A stretch of 64,000 bases of DNA from JBBTIS01 sp038059855. Its GTDB lineage: Bacteria > Elusimicrobiota > Elusimicrobia > JACQPE01. Each line of letters begins with the position of its first letter. The stretch's first letter is position 1. This document shows, in pieces, positions 1-8,407 of this stretch. Location of the stretch: assembly GCA_964357255.1 (NCBI GenBank), contig CAYHKQ010000001.1, forward strand, positions 5,470-69,469, written 5' to 3'. Position numbers and translations under genes: made by a program. The notes beneath the pieces are model-generated. The model saw only the letters and a program-made list of their open reading frames with translations, searched no databases and was not told the origin of the DNA.

Positions 1-1392
1 GGTCACGACGAGGGTGTATCCGCACGCCAGCAGGAGGCAGGGGTAGGACATTTTAAGCCACCAGCCCTGAGCCGTGAAAAAGTAAATTCCCGCGGCTGAA
101 AGAGCGGCGAGCATGACCGCGGAAACAATTGCGCCGGGCGTGGCTTTGAGCTTCGGCAAAACAAAGCTGACGAAAAGTCCCATCAGCAAAATCAGGACGA
201 GTTCGGCCGGCCCGCTCCACGAGGGGCGGGTGAGGAATCGTTTGCTCAGAATGTTGTCAATGGTGTTGGCGACGATCTCGATTCCAGGAAGGTTGTGCGC
301 CACCGGGGTGACGTATGAATTGCCCACTCCGATGGCCGTGGGCCCCACCAGCACGATCTTGTCCCGAAACGCGTCGGGCGTGACATTGCCCTGGATAACC
401 TTATAAAAGGAATAATAAGGAAAGGCCTTCTCTCTCGCGAACGTGATCGCGAAGTTTCCGGCCCCGTCTAAAGGCGCTTGGGAATTGCCGATTGAAATTC
501 CATCGCCCGTTTTGTAGACCACGTCTTCATTGCCGAGCCCTAAATAATGCTGGACCACCTTAAGAGAAAATGAGGGATAGGTTTTGTCCCCGTAAGCGAT
601 GGCGAGCGGTTCGCGGCGGACGGCGCCGTCAATATCCGGCTGGGTGTTGATATGGCCCACGCCCGCGGCCTTGGCGCTAAAGCGCTCCAGGGGTTCGGTG
701 GCTTTAGAGGAGCTTAATAGCGCGTCGCCGTCTTGCGAGCCTAAATTACTTTGGACCATGAGGGCTGACTTAGAAACGGCTTCCTGGAGTTCGGGCGCTT
801 TGCCTTCCAGGCCGTCGGTCTGAAAGAATAAAGGAAGAATGACGCTACCGGCCGAACTGATCGCTAACTCTAATTTTGCATCGTTATCCAAGGAGGCGTA
901 GGCCTCGTCCATGGAGGATAAGAATTTTTTGTCCCGCTCGATTTGGTCTTGCCAGGACTTGGCGGCTATTTTGATATTGGCCAATTTTGGTTTTAGCTTG
1001 GCCAGTTCGGTTTCTTTGGCCGCGGTTCCTTCGCGGAATGTTTGACGAAGTTTTTCCAACTCGCCTAAGCCCTGATTTTGCTCAGGTTCCGAGAATAAAA
1101 TGTTAAGCCCTATGGCCTTGGGTTTGGCCTCGGGGCTGGACAGATGTTTTAAGAGCCCGGCTATCCGCGATCGGGGCCAGGGCCATCGGCCGAGATTGGC
1201 CAGGCTTTCGTCGTCAATGGCGATGATGGCCACGGCCTTGGATGATTCCGAGGGTTGCCGGAGCTTGGCGCGGAAATCATAGAACTTGAGCTCAATGGAT
1301 TCGAGGACGGAGCCGCCCTGGAGATGTCCCAGTAGAAAAAGAAAGGTCAGGACAACGCCATAGAGAATTTCAGACAGAAAAAATTTTTTCAT
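1..1392 (-). CDS. CHASE2-domain signalling protein (3' end beyond window)
   Basis: The first 464 codons are visible; the gene continues past base 1. A hydrophobic N-terminal helix (residues 7-25) is followed by a large extracytoplasmic region with the CHASE2 hallmark AIDDESLANLGRWPWPR near residues 58-74 and a long acidic/lysine-rich insert near 110-160. Further TM segments appear near the truncated end (around residue 420 onward). CHASE2 is an extracellular sensor domain usually joined to adenylate/guanylate cyclase, GGDEF or kinase domains; the output domain here lies outside the window, so the cyclase call is inference. The ATG follows a strong AGGAGG-type ribosome site. It diverges from a FecR-domain gene, a pairing that suggests joint regulation. 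Confidence 0.8.
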   Translation of the reverse strand, partial: MKKFFLSEILYGVVLTFLFLLGHLQGGSVLESIELKFYDFRAKLRQPSESSKAVAIIAIDDESLANLGRWPWPRSRIAGLLKHLSSPEAKPKAIGLNILFSEPEQNQGLGELEKLRQTFREGTAAKETELAKLKPKLANIKIAAKSWQDQIERDKKFLSSMDEAYASLDNDAKLELAISSAGSVILPLFFQTDGLEGKAPELQEAVSKSALMVQSNLGSQDGDALLSSSKATEPLERFSAKAAGVGHINTQPDIDGAVRREPLAIAYGDKTYPSFSLKVVQHYLGLGNEDVVYKTGDGISIGNSQAPLDGAGNFAITFAREKAFPYYSFYKVIQGNVTPDAFRDKIVLVGPTAIGVGNSYVTPVAHNLPGIEIVANTIDNILSKRFLTRPSWSGPAELVLILLMGLFVSFVLPKLKATPGAIVSAVMLAALSAAGIYFFTAQGWWLKMSYPCLLLACGYTLVVT

Positions 1393-1419
1393 TCCCCCTC
1401 CTCCTAGGTTTTTACCTCC

Positions 1420-1449
1420 ATTTTACCGACATGTCAATAGGCATGTAAA
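1420..1449 (-). promoter_or_regulatory. Putative promoter of the CHASE2 gene
   Basis: On the minus strand TTTACA (1449-1444) and TAAAAT (1425-1420) are separated by 18 bp. The spacer holds CCTATTGACAT (1441-1431), which recurs in the spacer of the opposite promoter. The assignment rests on pattern only. Confidence 0.4.
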
Positions 1450-1488
1450 AAATTTCTTAACCGCTATTGAGCAGTGAGCGATTACACA

Positions 1489-1517
1489 TTGCAAATTGGC
1501 CTATTGACATATAAAAT
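1489..1517 (+). promoter_or_regulatory. Putative promoter of the FecR gene
   Basis: TTGCAA (1489-1494) and TAAAAT (1512-1517) are 17 bp apart, 28 bp before the FecR start. The spacer contains CCTATTGACAT (1500-1510), the same 11-mer found inverted at 1431-1441 in the divergent promoter. Confidence 0.4.
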
Positions 1518-1544
1518 TAATTTATAGTAAAAGTGGAGGTCCTC

Positions 1545-3326
1545 ATGAAAAGACATGTCTTAAGTTTAGCCGCAGTCATTGTCGCCGGGCTTGGCGTTTC
1601 AATGGCTGGCGCCGTGGCCCGAGTGCCGGACCAAATGCGCATCAGCGGGATTAAGGGCGAGGTGCAGATTTGTGATCGCTCGAATAATTGCAATCCGGCC
1701 CAGGAGGGCCAGGCTCTCAATCAGGGCGATATTATTAAGGTAGGCGCGGACAGCAAGGCGCGCCTCGATCATGGCGCTAAGGACCGGTTTGAGCTTCGGG
1801 AGAGAAGCCGTGTGATGGTGGACCAGTTGACTCCGCGTGGATCGAGGCTTGAGCTTTTTGTCGGAACTCTCAAGGCCAGGATTAAGAGCGGCTTTTTCCA
1901 GCGCCGCGACGTTTCCGTGGTGACCGCAGTGGGCGTTATGGCTGTGCGGGGCACTGAATTTCTTTGCAAAGCGGATGAGAACGGCAATGTGCAGACGGAC
2001 GTGATGTATGGCCGCGTGGACGTCCTCGATAGCGACGGCGGTTACAAGGACAGTCTTATTCAGGGTGAATCCGGCAATGCCAAGGGCGACGCTCCCAAGG
2101 ATGACTATAAAGCGGAAGGAAAATCAGGCGAGGATAAGGCCGGCGAGGGTGATAAAGAGGGTCAGGGGGAAGGCGCTCCTCCTCAAATGGGTGATTCTAA
2201 GGGCGGCAAAGGCGATGGGCCGCAAGGCAAGATGGAAAAGGGCGAAATGTCAAACGAATCTTTCGCTGAAGGCTTTGGCGGCGTTGAAGGTTTTCAGGCT
2301 TACGGCAGAGCGAACGAGGAAAGCAATGATAAGGCCCAAGATTTTGCCGGAAATGAATCGGCCAAGGTCAGCGACATTGTCAGTTCGGTCCGCGAGGATG
2401 ATTTGACCAGCGGCCGAGCCCTGATTGACCGGCATGGCAATTTGGTCCGGGTTGAACAGCGTTTACAGCGGCCCACCGGGGATACCTTGCAATTTGTTAA
2501 TTTCGTCAAGCGCGATGAGTATGCCTTTAAGGGCTATTTTGCTCCGGATAATTTAACCAGCGCCGCGCGCAAGGACTATATGAAGGCAACGGTTACTTTT
2601 AATAAGAGCCTACCGGAAAGCATAGCGGACTGGCCGGCATTTTTCTCGGAGAACAGCGATGTCCTTAAGGTTACGGGGATGAACGCTGAATTAGCCAATG
2701 GGATTGATGTCAACAATCAGGATTACATCAAGTTTAATACGGCTTACAATTCCGCCAAGAATGAAGTCGGCGGAGCGCAGTGTCTTGGCAAACAGACCCT
2801 GGGAACCGATTGTTTTGAAGAAACCATTGTCGGCTTCGTAAAGAATACAACGAAAAAGGGTGAATGGCGGGTGTCGGATTGCAATTCGTCCAATTGCGGG
2901 AGCACGACCGCGGAGATTAAGAGTCATGGCGGCGACGTTGACGACGGTGGCGATGGCTCAGGCAATCTGTGGGGCAAGGCGGAGGCTCCTATCAACGTTG
3001 AAAATGAAATTATTGATACGGAGAATTTGGTGGTTGAGGCTAACGCGGCCACGGCGGAAATGTGGCTGTTGACGGAAAGCTATGCCATTGACAATAGCGG
3101 CAGTATTCTGAATATCAATAATATTTTAAACTCTAATATTACCGACCCATTTACCTTTATGAAATCGGTAGGAATTGAGACTGTTATGACTCTCAGGACT
3201 GATAAATCCGCCAATGCCGGCCAAACGATTTTTCAAAACAGAGGGAACATTGATTTGGTTATAATTCCTGATCTGATGGTTGACATCGTTCAGAAATACG
3301 CCGGGCAGTTGGCGGGAAGTCTATAA
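1545..3326 (+). CDS. FecR-domain exported protein
   Basis: 593 residues. A signal peptide spans about residues 1-25 and is followed by a FecR domain (about 33-165) with the diagnostic TAVGVMAVRGTEF stretch ending in RGTEF at 135-139. Residues about 170-250 are low-complexity Gly/Lys/Glu/Asp, probably a disordered linker. The C-terminal half (about 280-593) is unrecognised and Asn/Asp-rich. FecR domains of this kind are often free periplasmic or surface domains rather than sigma regulators. I chose the ATG at 1545 because GGAGG lies 5 nt upstream; a GTG at 1533 is also open. It is followed 24 bp later by two outer-membrane-type genes and probably forms an operon with them. Confidence 0.8.
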   Translation: MKRHVLSLAAVIVAGLGVSMAGAVARVPDQMRISGIKGEVQICDRSNNCNPAQEGQALNQGDIIKVGADSKARLDHGAKDRFELRERSRVMVDQLTPRGSRLELFVGTLKARIKSGFFQRRDVSVVTAVGVMAVRGTEFLCKADENGNVQTDVMYGRVDVLDSDGGYKDSLIQGESGNAKGDAPKDDYKAEGKSGEDKAGEGDKEGQGEGAPPQMGDSKGGKGDGPQGKMEKGEMSNESFAEGFGGVEGFQAYGRANEESNDKAQDFAGNESAKVSDIVSSVREDDLTSGRALIDRHGNLVRVEQRLQRPTGDTLQFVNFVKRDEYAFKGYFAPDNLTSAARKDYMKATVTFNKSLPESIADWPAFFSENSDVLKVTGMNAELANGIDVNNQDYIKFNTAYNSAKNEVGGAQCLGKQTLGTDCFEETIVGFVKNTTKKGEWRVSDCNSSNCGSTTAEIKSHGGDVDDGGDGSGNLWGKAEAPINVENEIIDTENLVVEANAATAEMWLLTESYAIDNSGSILNINNILNSNITDPFTFMKSVGIETVMTLRTDKSANAGQTIFQNRGNIDLVIIPDLMVDIVQKYAGQLAGSL

Positions 3327-3350
3327 AGCGATTGTGAAAGGATTTAGGTT

Positions 3351-4079
3351 TTGATTCTAAAGCGGTTTGCCCCCCTTCTTGCGGTTGCGGCATTGTTTGC
3401 CCTGCCCGCTCAGGCCAAGGTTGATTTTGCCTCAAAGGGCAAATCCTTGGCCCTCGAGATTGCGACTAATCCCGCGGGTTTTCTTTATGATCTTCATCAA
3501 ATGAGCGAATCAGCCGCGCCCACGCGCGTAGGACGCAGGCTTTCTTTTGATTTTCAAATGATACCGACCCTCTTGCCTTTTACAATCGCCAACATCGGCG
3601 GTCGGTTAAATCTTTTGTCGGAACATCCCGGGCTTCCGCAGATCGAGGTTTTTGGCGGCATTTCCCGGCTTATGGCCCTGAGCTATCTCGACACTACCGA
3701 GGTCGAAGGCTCGATCAATGGCAATCATTACGGCGCGAGCGTGGTTTGGTCCGCGCATTCCAAGGCTCGCGTGCAGCTGGGCTACGAGGTGAGCACGCTC
3801 AAGGGCAAGGTGGAGTTCAAGAAAGAGCCCGTGGATGTGTTCGGAACGAAGCTCACTGAAATTACGGTGGGCGCTCAAGAGCGTTTTGTTTTGGTCGGCG
3901 CCGAGCTTTTGCGCGGCAACCGCCGTTATTTGTTCACTCAGATGGGATACGGCCTTCAAACCTCAAAGATTTTTTCCAGGGTTCTTTTCGTAGGCAGGGT
4001 GTTCCAGTGGGGATTTACGGTATTCCCGGAGAGCGCCCTGGTCATTTACCCCAACTGGGGCTTTAGGATTGGATTCTGA
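3351..4079 (+). CDS. Exported beta-barrel-like protein, unknown function
   Basis: 242 residues starting with TTG after AAAGG. A clear signal peptide (about 1-22, ending AQA) precedes alternating amphipathic strands and a C-terminal aromatic residue (RIGF), as is usual for outer-membrane barrels. No family is recognised. The stop overlaps the start of the next barrel gene (ATGG/TGATGG), so the two are translationally coupled. With the upstream FecR gene this looks like a three-gene surface-protein operon. Confidence 0.6.
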   Translation: MILKRFAPLLAVAALFALPAQAKVDFASKGKSLALEIATNPAGFLYDLHQMSESAAPTRVGRRLSFDFQMIPTLLPFTIANIGGRLNLLSEHPGLPQIEVFGGISRLMALSYLDTTEVEGSINGNHYGASVVWSAHSKARVQLGYEVSTLKGKVEFKKEPVDVFGTKLTEITVGAQERFVLVGAELLRGNRRYLFTQMGYGLQTSKIFSRVLFVGRVFQWGFTVFPESALVIYPNWGFRIGF

Positions 4080-5323
4080 TGGAAAAACAGCGGTTAAGCG
4101 GTTTAGCGGTTAAGCGGTTTAGTGTTTTAAGGAGCATCTTTTATTTACTTACCTGCTTAAGCGCTCAACTGCTCAATCGCTATCCCCTGTCGGCGCAAGA
4201 GAAAATTTTTATGCCTTATTACCGGTTTAATTTTGGAGAGGGCGTAGCGCTTCCTTCCAAAGGCGACTTTTTCGCGAGCCACACGGTCGGCTCTCAGGTG
4301 GGCGGGCTCTTAAATGCCACAGACTGGCTTCATTTCTTTGGGTTATATGATTTGACGTATCAGGGGCCGGGTTTGATTCGGTCCGAGGGCGAACTTTTTA
4401 CTCAGCGTTCCATGCGGCACTCCTTTTTAATCGAGCCCTCTTTTACTATCGCCAATGCAGGCAAATTGAGGCTTAAAGTTTTTACCATTAAGGAATTCAG
4501 GCGAAGCGGCACTAATGAAACTTGGGGCAAGGGACTTTATGATTACGCGGCCCAGGGCGGTTCCGTTGGTTTTGAGCGCGAATTTTTTGGCTTTCGTTTT
4601 TTCCCGGCCATCCGGATCATGCAGATGAAATTTCCCAATTACACTGATCTTTTGCGGGAATTCCAAGAATCAGGCTTGAGCGCCGAACTTGCGGGCGGCT
4701 TAATGGATCAGAATGTGATGGCTTATTCACTTAATATTTCGAGAAAGCCGTTCAATGTGGGAGTGAGCTTGAGTTCACAAAAATATAAGAAAGAAAAAGT
4801 TGTCGGCCAGGGTGGCGTTTATACCAGCGACGCGCAGAAGGACAGCGTGACCGAGATCACGGCTGATTTTGATGTGAGCCTGTGGCGTTTCAGCCTGGTG
4901 CCGGAGGGCGCCTATCGGATGAAGCGTTCGAATCAGAATTATTTGCGTTTCGCTTATTTCGGAGACCCAAACCCGACATTTGTCCCCAAAAACTATGATT
5001 ACAATGAGATGAGCGTCGGGGGTAAACTTTATTTGAAAATGACGGAAAAGAAAGCGATTTTTGGCTCGATAGATTTAAATAACAGGGTCTATCCTAACCG
5101 CCCCCCTCGCAATGCCAGCGGCGTTTATGCCGCCGCAGGCGAGATGCAGAACACAACCTGGGGAGCCTGGGGCGGAGGAATTCAGTGGAAAGTGTCTGAT
5201 TACTCCACCTGGAATTTGGCCTATCATATGGTTTACAGCAAATCCAACATGAAGTACGATCGTTTTATCCCTTACAACTACACAGGCAACGTCGTCGGCC
5301 TGTACCTGAGTGTCTCCCCGTAA
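4079..5323 (+). CDS. Outer-membrane beta-barrel protein, unknown function
   Basis: 414 residues. The N-terminal 40 residues form a signal peptide ending at LSAQ; the remainder is rich in alternating polar/aromatic strands and ends in VSP rather than the usual terminal Phe. The first 15 codons are encoded by a perfect 16-bp tandem repeat (4091-4122), so the n-region of the signal peptide is repeat DNA. The start overlaps the stop of the preceding gene. No catalytic motif is visible; a porin or surface receptor role is inference. Confidence 0.6.
   Translation: MEKQRLSGLAVKRFSVLRSIFYLLTCLSAQLLNRYPLSAQEKIFMPYYRFNFGEGVALPSKGDFFASHTVGSQVGGLLNATDWLHFFGLYDLTYQGPGLIRSEGELFTQRSMRHSFLIEPSFTIANAGKLRLKVFTIKEFRRSGTNETWGKGLYDYAAQGGSVGFEREFFGFRFFPAIRIMQMKFPNYTDLLREFQESGLSAELAGGLMDQNVMAYSLNISRKPFNVGVSLSSQKYKKEKVVGQGGVYTSDAQKDSVTEITADFDVSLWRFSLVPEGAYRMKRSNQNYLRFAYFGDPNPTFVPKNYDYNEMSVGGKLYLKMTEKKAIFGSIDLNNRVYPNRPPRNASGVYAAAGEMQNTTWGAWGGGIQWKVSDYSTWNLAYHMVYSKSNMKYDRFIPYNYTGNVVGLYLSVSP
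4091..4122 (+). repeat. Perfect 16-bp tandem repeat inside a signal peptide
   Basis: CGGTTAAGCGGTTTAG occurs twice head to tail, within the codons for residues 5-15 of the barrel protein. Related words (AACCGCTTAACCG type) recur at 26060-26150, 27080-27165 and 29465-29505. Confidence 0.85.
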
Positions 5324-5365
5324 TCAACGCGCTCGTTTATTCTAATCCAACCGTCCCGGACGCTA

Positions 5366-6766
5366 TTACTCAAACGCCAGGGTTACGATGGCTTGGACGC
5401 CGTTGATGGGACGGGGTGTTTCCCCTGTAATTTCATAAGCTTTGCCCGGCGTGAAACGATAGAGGCCGACAGTGGCCTTGAACCGTTCGGCAAAATTTGT
5501 GGAAATGTCAAACGACCATTCACCGCCGAGTTCTTTTGAAATTCCTCCGGACCCCTCGGTGGCGCGCAATTCATGGCGAGACACGCCGAGGCGCAACGGG
5601 ACATTGAGTAGATAATAAGGCTTGGATTTGACGCCAAAACCGAAGGTTGTCACGCCGGAGAGGCCTGCTGGAAGGCCGTTCCAGGTTCCGGTGGAGGCTA
5701 ACGCGTCAAAGGTCGTGGCGCCCAAGGCTTTCCCCCATCCGGTCCGGCGCGCGCCATCAAAGCGCGTGGCAAGCGGCGCGAAATAAGCCTCGTCAACCTC
5801 CGTGTTTTTTTTATCGCCGCTACCCAAGGCATAGAGAAGATTCCACTCCAAAGGTCCCAGGAAATCCATTTTAGGCAACCTCCCCCGCCACAATCCTTCA
5901 AAGACGTACGCCACAGTTCTGGATTTGACTTTTTGGACAGGATCGGTCAAGCCGGAAAAATAACGCCCCTGGGACAAGACGAATTCTGAATGGAAGGCGA
6001 AATTGGCCTTCTCTTGATCATAATGGAGGTTGAAGGAGTTTCGGGTTGCCTTGCCTGAAACCGGCCCGCCTTCTAAGACGCGGGGCGTTTTGTCGGCCTC
6101 AGTGAGCATTGCGAGCGTCCATCGGCCCGTGCGTTCAAAGCCGACAGCGAGCCAGTTGAATATAATTCTGTCCGATCCAAAGCCGCTGGTTTCGGTGTTG
6201 CCGTTCATATATTCAAGGGATAGCGGCCCCAAGCCGCTGATTTTGATTTGAAAGCCGAAAACCCCGATGCCGTTATCGTCCAAAAGAAGGCTGTCATTCC
6301 TGCCTATGGGAATGGTGCCGGCCTTAAAGAACAACGGATGACTGCCAAGGGTTCCTTCATGAGCCAAATAGGCTTGGGAGACAAAGACCCCGGGGCCGGG
6401 CTTGGGATAGCGGGTTGAGGTGTTAGCCAGGGGAGGCGGGAGCTCTTTTACTCCGGCCAGAGAAATATGCTCCATGCGAAAGTTGAAGATCCAGGGGTCT
6501 TCCTTGATTTTGATGTTTACGCTTGCCCGCTGGGCGAAGAAGGAGTAATCGGCGCGGCGCGGAGAGGTCGAGATTTCGCTAAGCGCGTAATACGCCGGCT
6601 GGGCTGTGACAGAGAGGTCTATCATAGAGATCGCGTTTTCCGCCGCTTGCGGCAACTGGGCGACTTGAGCCTTAAGCTGGGAGGTCAATAAGGTCAATAA
6701 GGTCAATAAGGTGAGCGATCTTTTGTCATTGCGAGCGAAGAGAAACAATCTCATAGAGGAATTCAT
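5366..6766 (-). CDS. Outer-membrane porin-like protein
   Basis: 466 residues, facing the 4079-5323 barrel gene with only 42 bp between stops. A signal peptide with an unusual LTLLTLLTLLT core (residues about 18-28) is followed by long beta-strand-rich sequence. The motif KAGTIPIGRNDSLLLDD resembles porin-like barrels but I cannot name a family. It ends TLAFE. There is no good ribosome site before ATG 6766; an alternative ATG lies at 6754. The first codons overlap a dispersed repeat (6725-6754). The leader upstream carries a terminator-like hairpin, suggesting attenuation or insulation. Confidence 0.6.
   Translation of the reverse strand: MNSSMRLFLFARNDKRSLTLLTLLTLLTSQLKAQVAQLPQAAENAISMIDLSVTAQPAYYALSEISTSPRRADYSFFAQRASVNIKIKEDPWIFNFRMEHISLAGVKELPPPLANTSTRYPKPGPGVFVSQAYLAHEGTLGSHPLFFKAGTIPIGRNDSLLLDDNGIGVFGFQIKISGLGPLSLEYMNGNTETSGFGSDRIIFNWLAVGFERTGRWTLAMLTEADKTPRVLEGGPVSGKATRNSFNLHYDQEKANFAFHSEFVLSQGRYFSGLTDPVQKVKSRTVAYVFEGLWRGRLPKMDFLGPLEWNLLYALGSGDKKNTEVDEAYFAPLATRFDGARRTGWGKALGATTFDALASTGTWNGLPAGLSGVTTFGFGVKSKPYYLLNVPLRLGVSRHELRATEGSGGISKELGGEWSFDISTNFAERFKATVGLYRFTPGKAYEITGETPRPINGVQAIVTLAFE
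6725..6754. repeat. Dispersed repeat TGTCATTGCGAGCGAAG type
   Basis: This copy lies within the start of the 466-residue porin gene. A related inverted copy is at 18798-18828. The family resembles a widely dispersed bacterial palindromic word; here it is translated as part of a signal peptide. Confidence 0.6.
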
Positions 6767-6804
6767 TTTATGCTATTGCGTCACGGAAAACAAAAATTTC
6801 CGCT

Positions 6805-6847
6805 CAAAAAAACGCTGCCCTCCAGGGTTTTCGCACCGGGAGGGCAG
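6805..6847 (-). terminator. Terminator-like hairpin in porin leader
   Basis: On the minus strand CTGCCCTCC (6847-6839) pairs with GGAGGGCAG (6823-6815) and is followed by CGTTTTTTT. It lies 40-80 nt before the porin start and 186 nt after the stop of the TPR gene. It could end the TPR transcript or act as an attenuator for the porin gene. Confidence 0.65.
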
Positions 6848-6904
6848 GCCATGAGTAGGGATCTTGTGGCGTAAATACGCCTACCTTCGCTTAATTGACG
6901 TTTA

Positions 6905-6933
6905 ATTGTTGATATTACTTAAAGGTTTGTCAA
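6905..6933 (-). promoter_or_regulatory. Putative promoter and structured leader of the porin gene
   Basis: TTGACA (6933-6928), 17-bp spacer, AACAAT (6910-6905). The roughly 130-nt leader then holds a perfect GGCGTA-AA-TACGCC hairpin before the terminator-like stem. I do not recognise a known riboswitch. Confidence 0.4.
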
Positions 6934-7032
6934 CCCCCCTTGATCCAGATTTTTTGGTTAACAGGGTAGAGTTCAAGTGTTATTAACTTCCATATTTTAT
7001 TAAGTAGAGCTATTTTGAAGGAAGGCCTGCGT

Positions 7033-7665
7033 TCAGGGCGCCAGTTGGCTTGAAAAAACTTTTAGCTTCGCTTCGGCGTGTCTGGACCAAATAGATTCAG
7101 GATAAAGAACTCGGACTCGTTCCAGGAATTCCTTGGATTTAGATTGGTCGCCCTTGGCTTCGTAAAGTCTGGCCAAGCTTTCGTAGGCCTGGGGAAGCGC
7201 AAAATGATCGGCGTGTGCGGAGGTGAAATTTTGATAGGTCTCAACGGCTTTGTCTAAGGCATTGGTAGCTTCGTAGGCCTTCGCCAGGCCGATTGTAGCC
7301 ATAGGAATGAGGGGCCTGACCCTGTTTCGCTCAATAATGGCTTTGTATTTTTCAATTGAGCCGGCCCAATTTGCTTCGCGAGCCTGGAGCGTCGCGTCCA
7401 ATAGAAGGGTGAAATCCAACGCTTTCGAGCGAGCGTAGCGCGATTCGATCTCATTGATAATTTGATGAGCATCCTTGGTTTGACCCTGGAAGGCCAGCAT
7501 TTGCGCCCGATAAAGCAGATACCAGCTCTGGCGTTCCATATCTCTTGACTGAATTACAAAAGCCGTTCCTACGATACCCAAGAGAAGGGCAATGAAAGCT
7601 ACTGTCAGCGTTGCGCCCTTATTTTTTTTAACCCATTCTATCCATGAGCCTAAGTTTATGTTCAT
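7033..7665 (-). CDS. TPR membrane-anchored protein, YfgM-like
   Basis: 210 residues. A short cytoplasmic N-terminus and one TM helix (about 17-38) are followed by repeated TPR-like helices: ALDKAVETYQNF and YESLARLYEAKGDQSKSKEFL are recognisable. This architecture matches YfgM/tetratricopeptide proteins that assist secreted-protein folding at the Sec translocon; the match is by architecture only. I chose ATG 7665 because GGAAGG precedes it by 8 nt; upstream ATGs at 7704 and 7695 lack such a site. A tRNA-Arg lies upstream on the same strand. Confidence 0.65.
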   Translation of the reverse strand: MNINLGSWIEWVKKNKGATLTVAFIALLLGIVGTAFVIQSRDMERQSWYLLYRAQMLAFQGQTKDAHQIINEIESRYARSKALDFTLLLDATLQAREANWAGSIEKYKAIIERNRVRPLIPMATIGLAKAYEATNALDKAVETYQNFTSAHADHFALPQAYESLARLYEAKGDQSKSKEFLERVRVLYPESIWSRHAEAKLKVFSSQLAP

Positions 7666-7721
7666 ATTAAAAACCTTCCATCTTTGGCGCTCCATCGCTT
7701 CCATCCCCCCGCTTTCATTTT

Positions 7722-7793
7722 TGCCCCCGGGCGGAATCGAACCACCATCTTCTCCTTAGGACGGAGTAACTCTATCCATTGAGCTACGGGGGC
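7722..7793 (-). tRNA. tRNA-Arg(CCT)
   Basis: 72 nt without encoded CCA. The acceptor stem GCCCCCG pairs with CGGGGGC, and the T arm GGTGG-TTCGATT-CCGCC is intact. The anticodon loop GTCCTAA gives CCT, reading AGG. The outermost anticodon-stem pair appears to be A-A. Confidence 0.9.
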
Positions 7794-7846
7794 GCTTTTG
7801 AAAGCGAGAGATCGTGGGAGGGATATATCTGCAGACAAGGGCAATC

Positions 7847-8407
7847 TCAAAATTGAATCAAAGAATAGAGAGGATACCGGCTGATTTTTTGACGGCCGCC
7901 AAGAGCGGCGAGTTCAATAAGAAAGGCTATGCCGATAATTTCCCCCCCCGCCTTTTCGACAAGTTGAGCCGTGGCTAGGGCTGTGCCGCCGGTGGCCAGG
8001 ACATCGTCTATAATTAGCGTTTTTTTGTTTCCGGAAAAGGCATCCGCATGAATTTCGAGAGCGTCCTGCCCGTATTCAAGCTCATAGGTGACCGAGAGGG
8101 TTTTGGCCGGGAGCTTTTTTGGTTTTCGGACCGGAACAAAGCCCGCGCCGAGGTTGTGGGCCGCGGGCGCCGCCAGGATGAATCCTCGCGCCTCAATGCC
8201 TACGACGTAATCAGGCGGCTTTTGGGAATATGGGCCGGCCAATAATTCAATAGTTTTCCTAAACAGTCCGGGATTTCCAAGAAGCGGCGTAATGTCCCGG
8301 AATAAAATTCCAGGCTTTGGGAAATCAGGGATATTGCGGATAGAGGCCCCAATGGCCTCTATGTCATCTTGAGTTTTTTGCCTAGAGTCAAGTTTTGTTT
8401 GGACCAT
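7847..8407 (-). CDS. apt: Adenine phosphoribosyltransferase
   Basis: 186 residues, the usual length. It converts adenine plus PRPP to AMP in purine salvage, in the cytoplasm. The family signature IPDFPKPGILFRDITPLL is near residues 25-42, and the PRPP loop IIDDVLATGGTA near 130-141. The first 16 codons overlap the 3' end of the sigma-factor gene (49 nt) in another frame. No later ATG exists before the conserved block, so the overlap appears real and may couple translation. Confidence 0.95.
   Translation of the reverse strand: MVQTKLDSRQKTQDDIEAIGASIRNIPDFPKPGILFRDITPLLGNPGLFRKTIELLAGPYSQKPPDYVVGIEARGFILAAPAAHNLGAGFVPVRKPKKLPAKTLSVTYELEYGQDALEIHADAFSGNKKTLIIDDVLATGGTALATAQLVEKAGGEIIGIAFLIELAALGGRQKISRYPLYSLIQF

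Noticed and set aside
6805..6933. c-di-GMP (GEMM) or another known riboswitch before the porin gene
   Set aside because: The conserved sequence blocks of GEMM, fluoride, cobalamin and preQ1 motifs are not visible.
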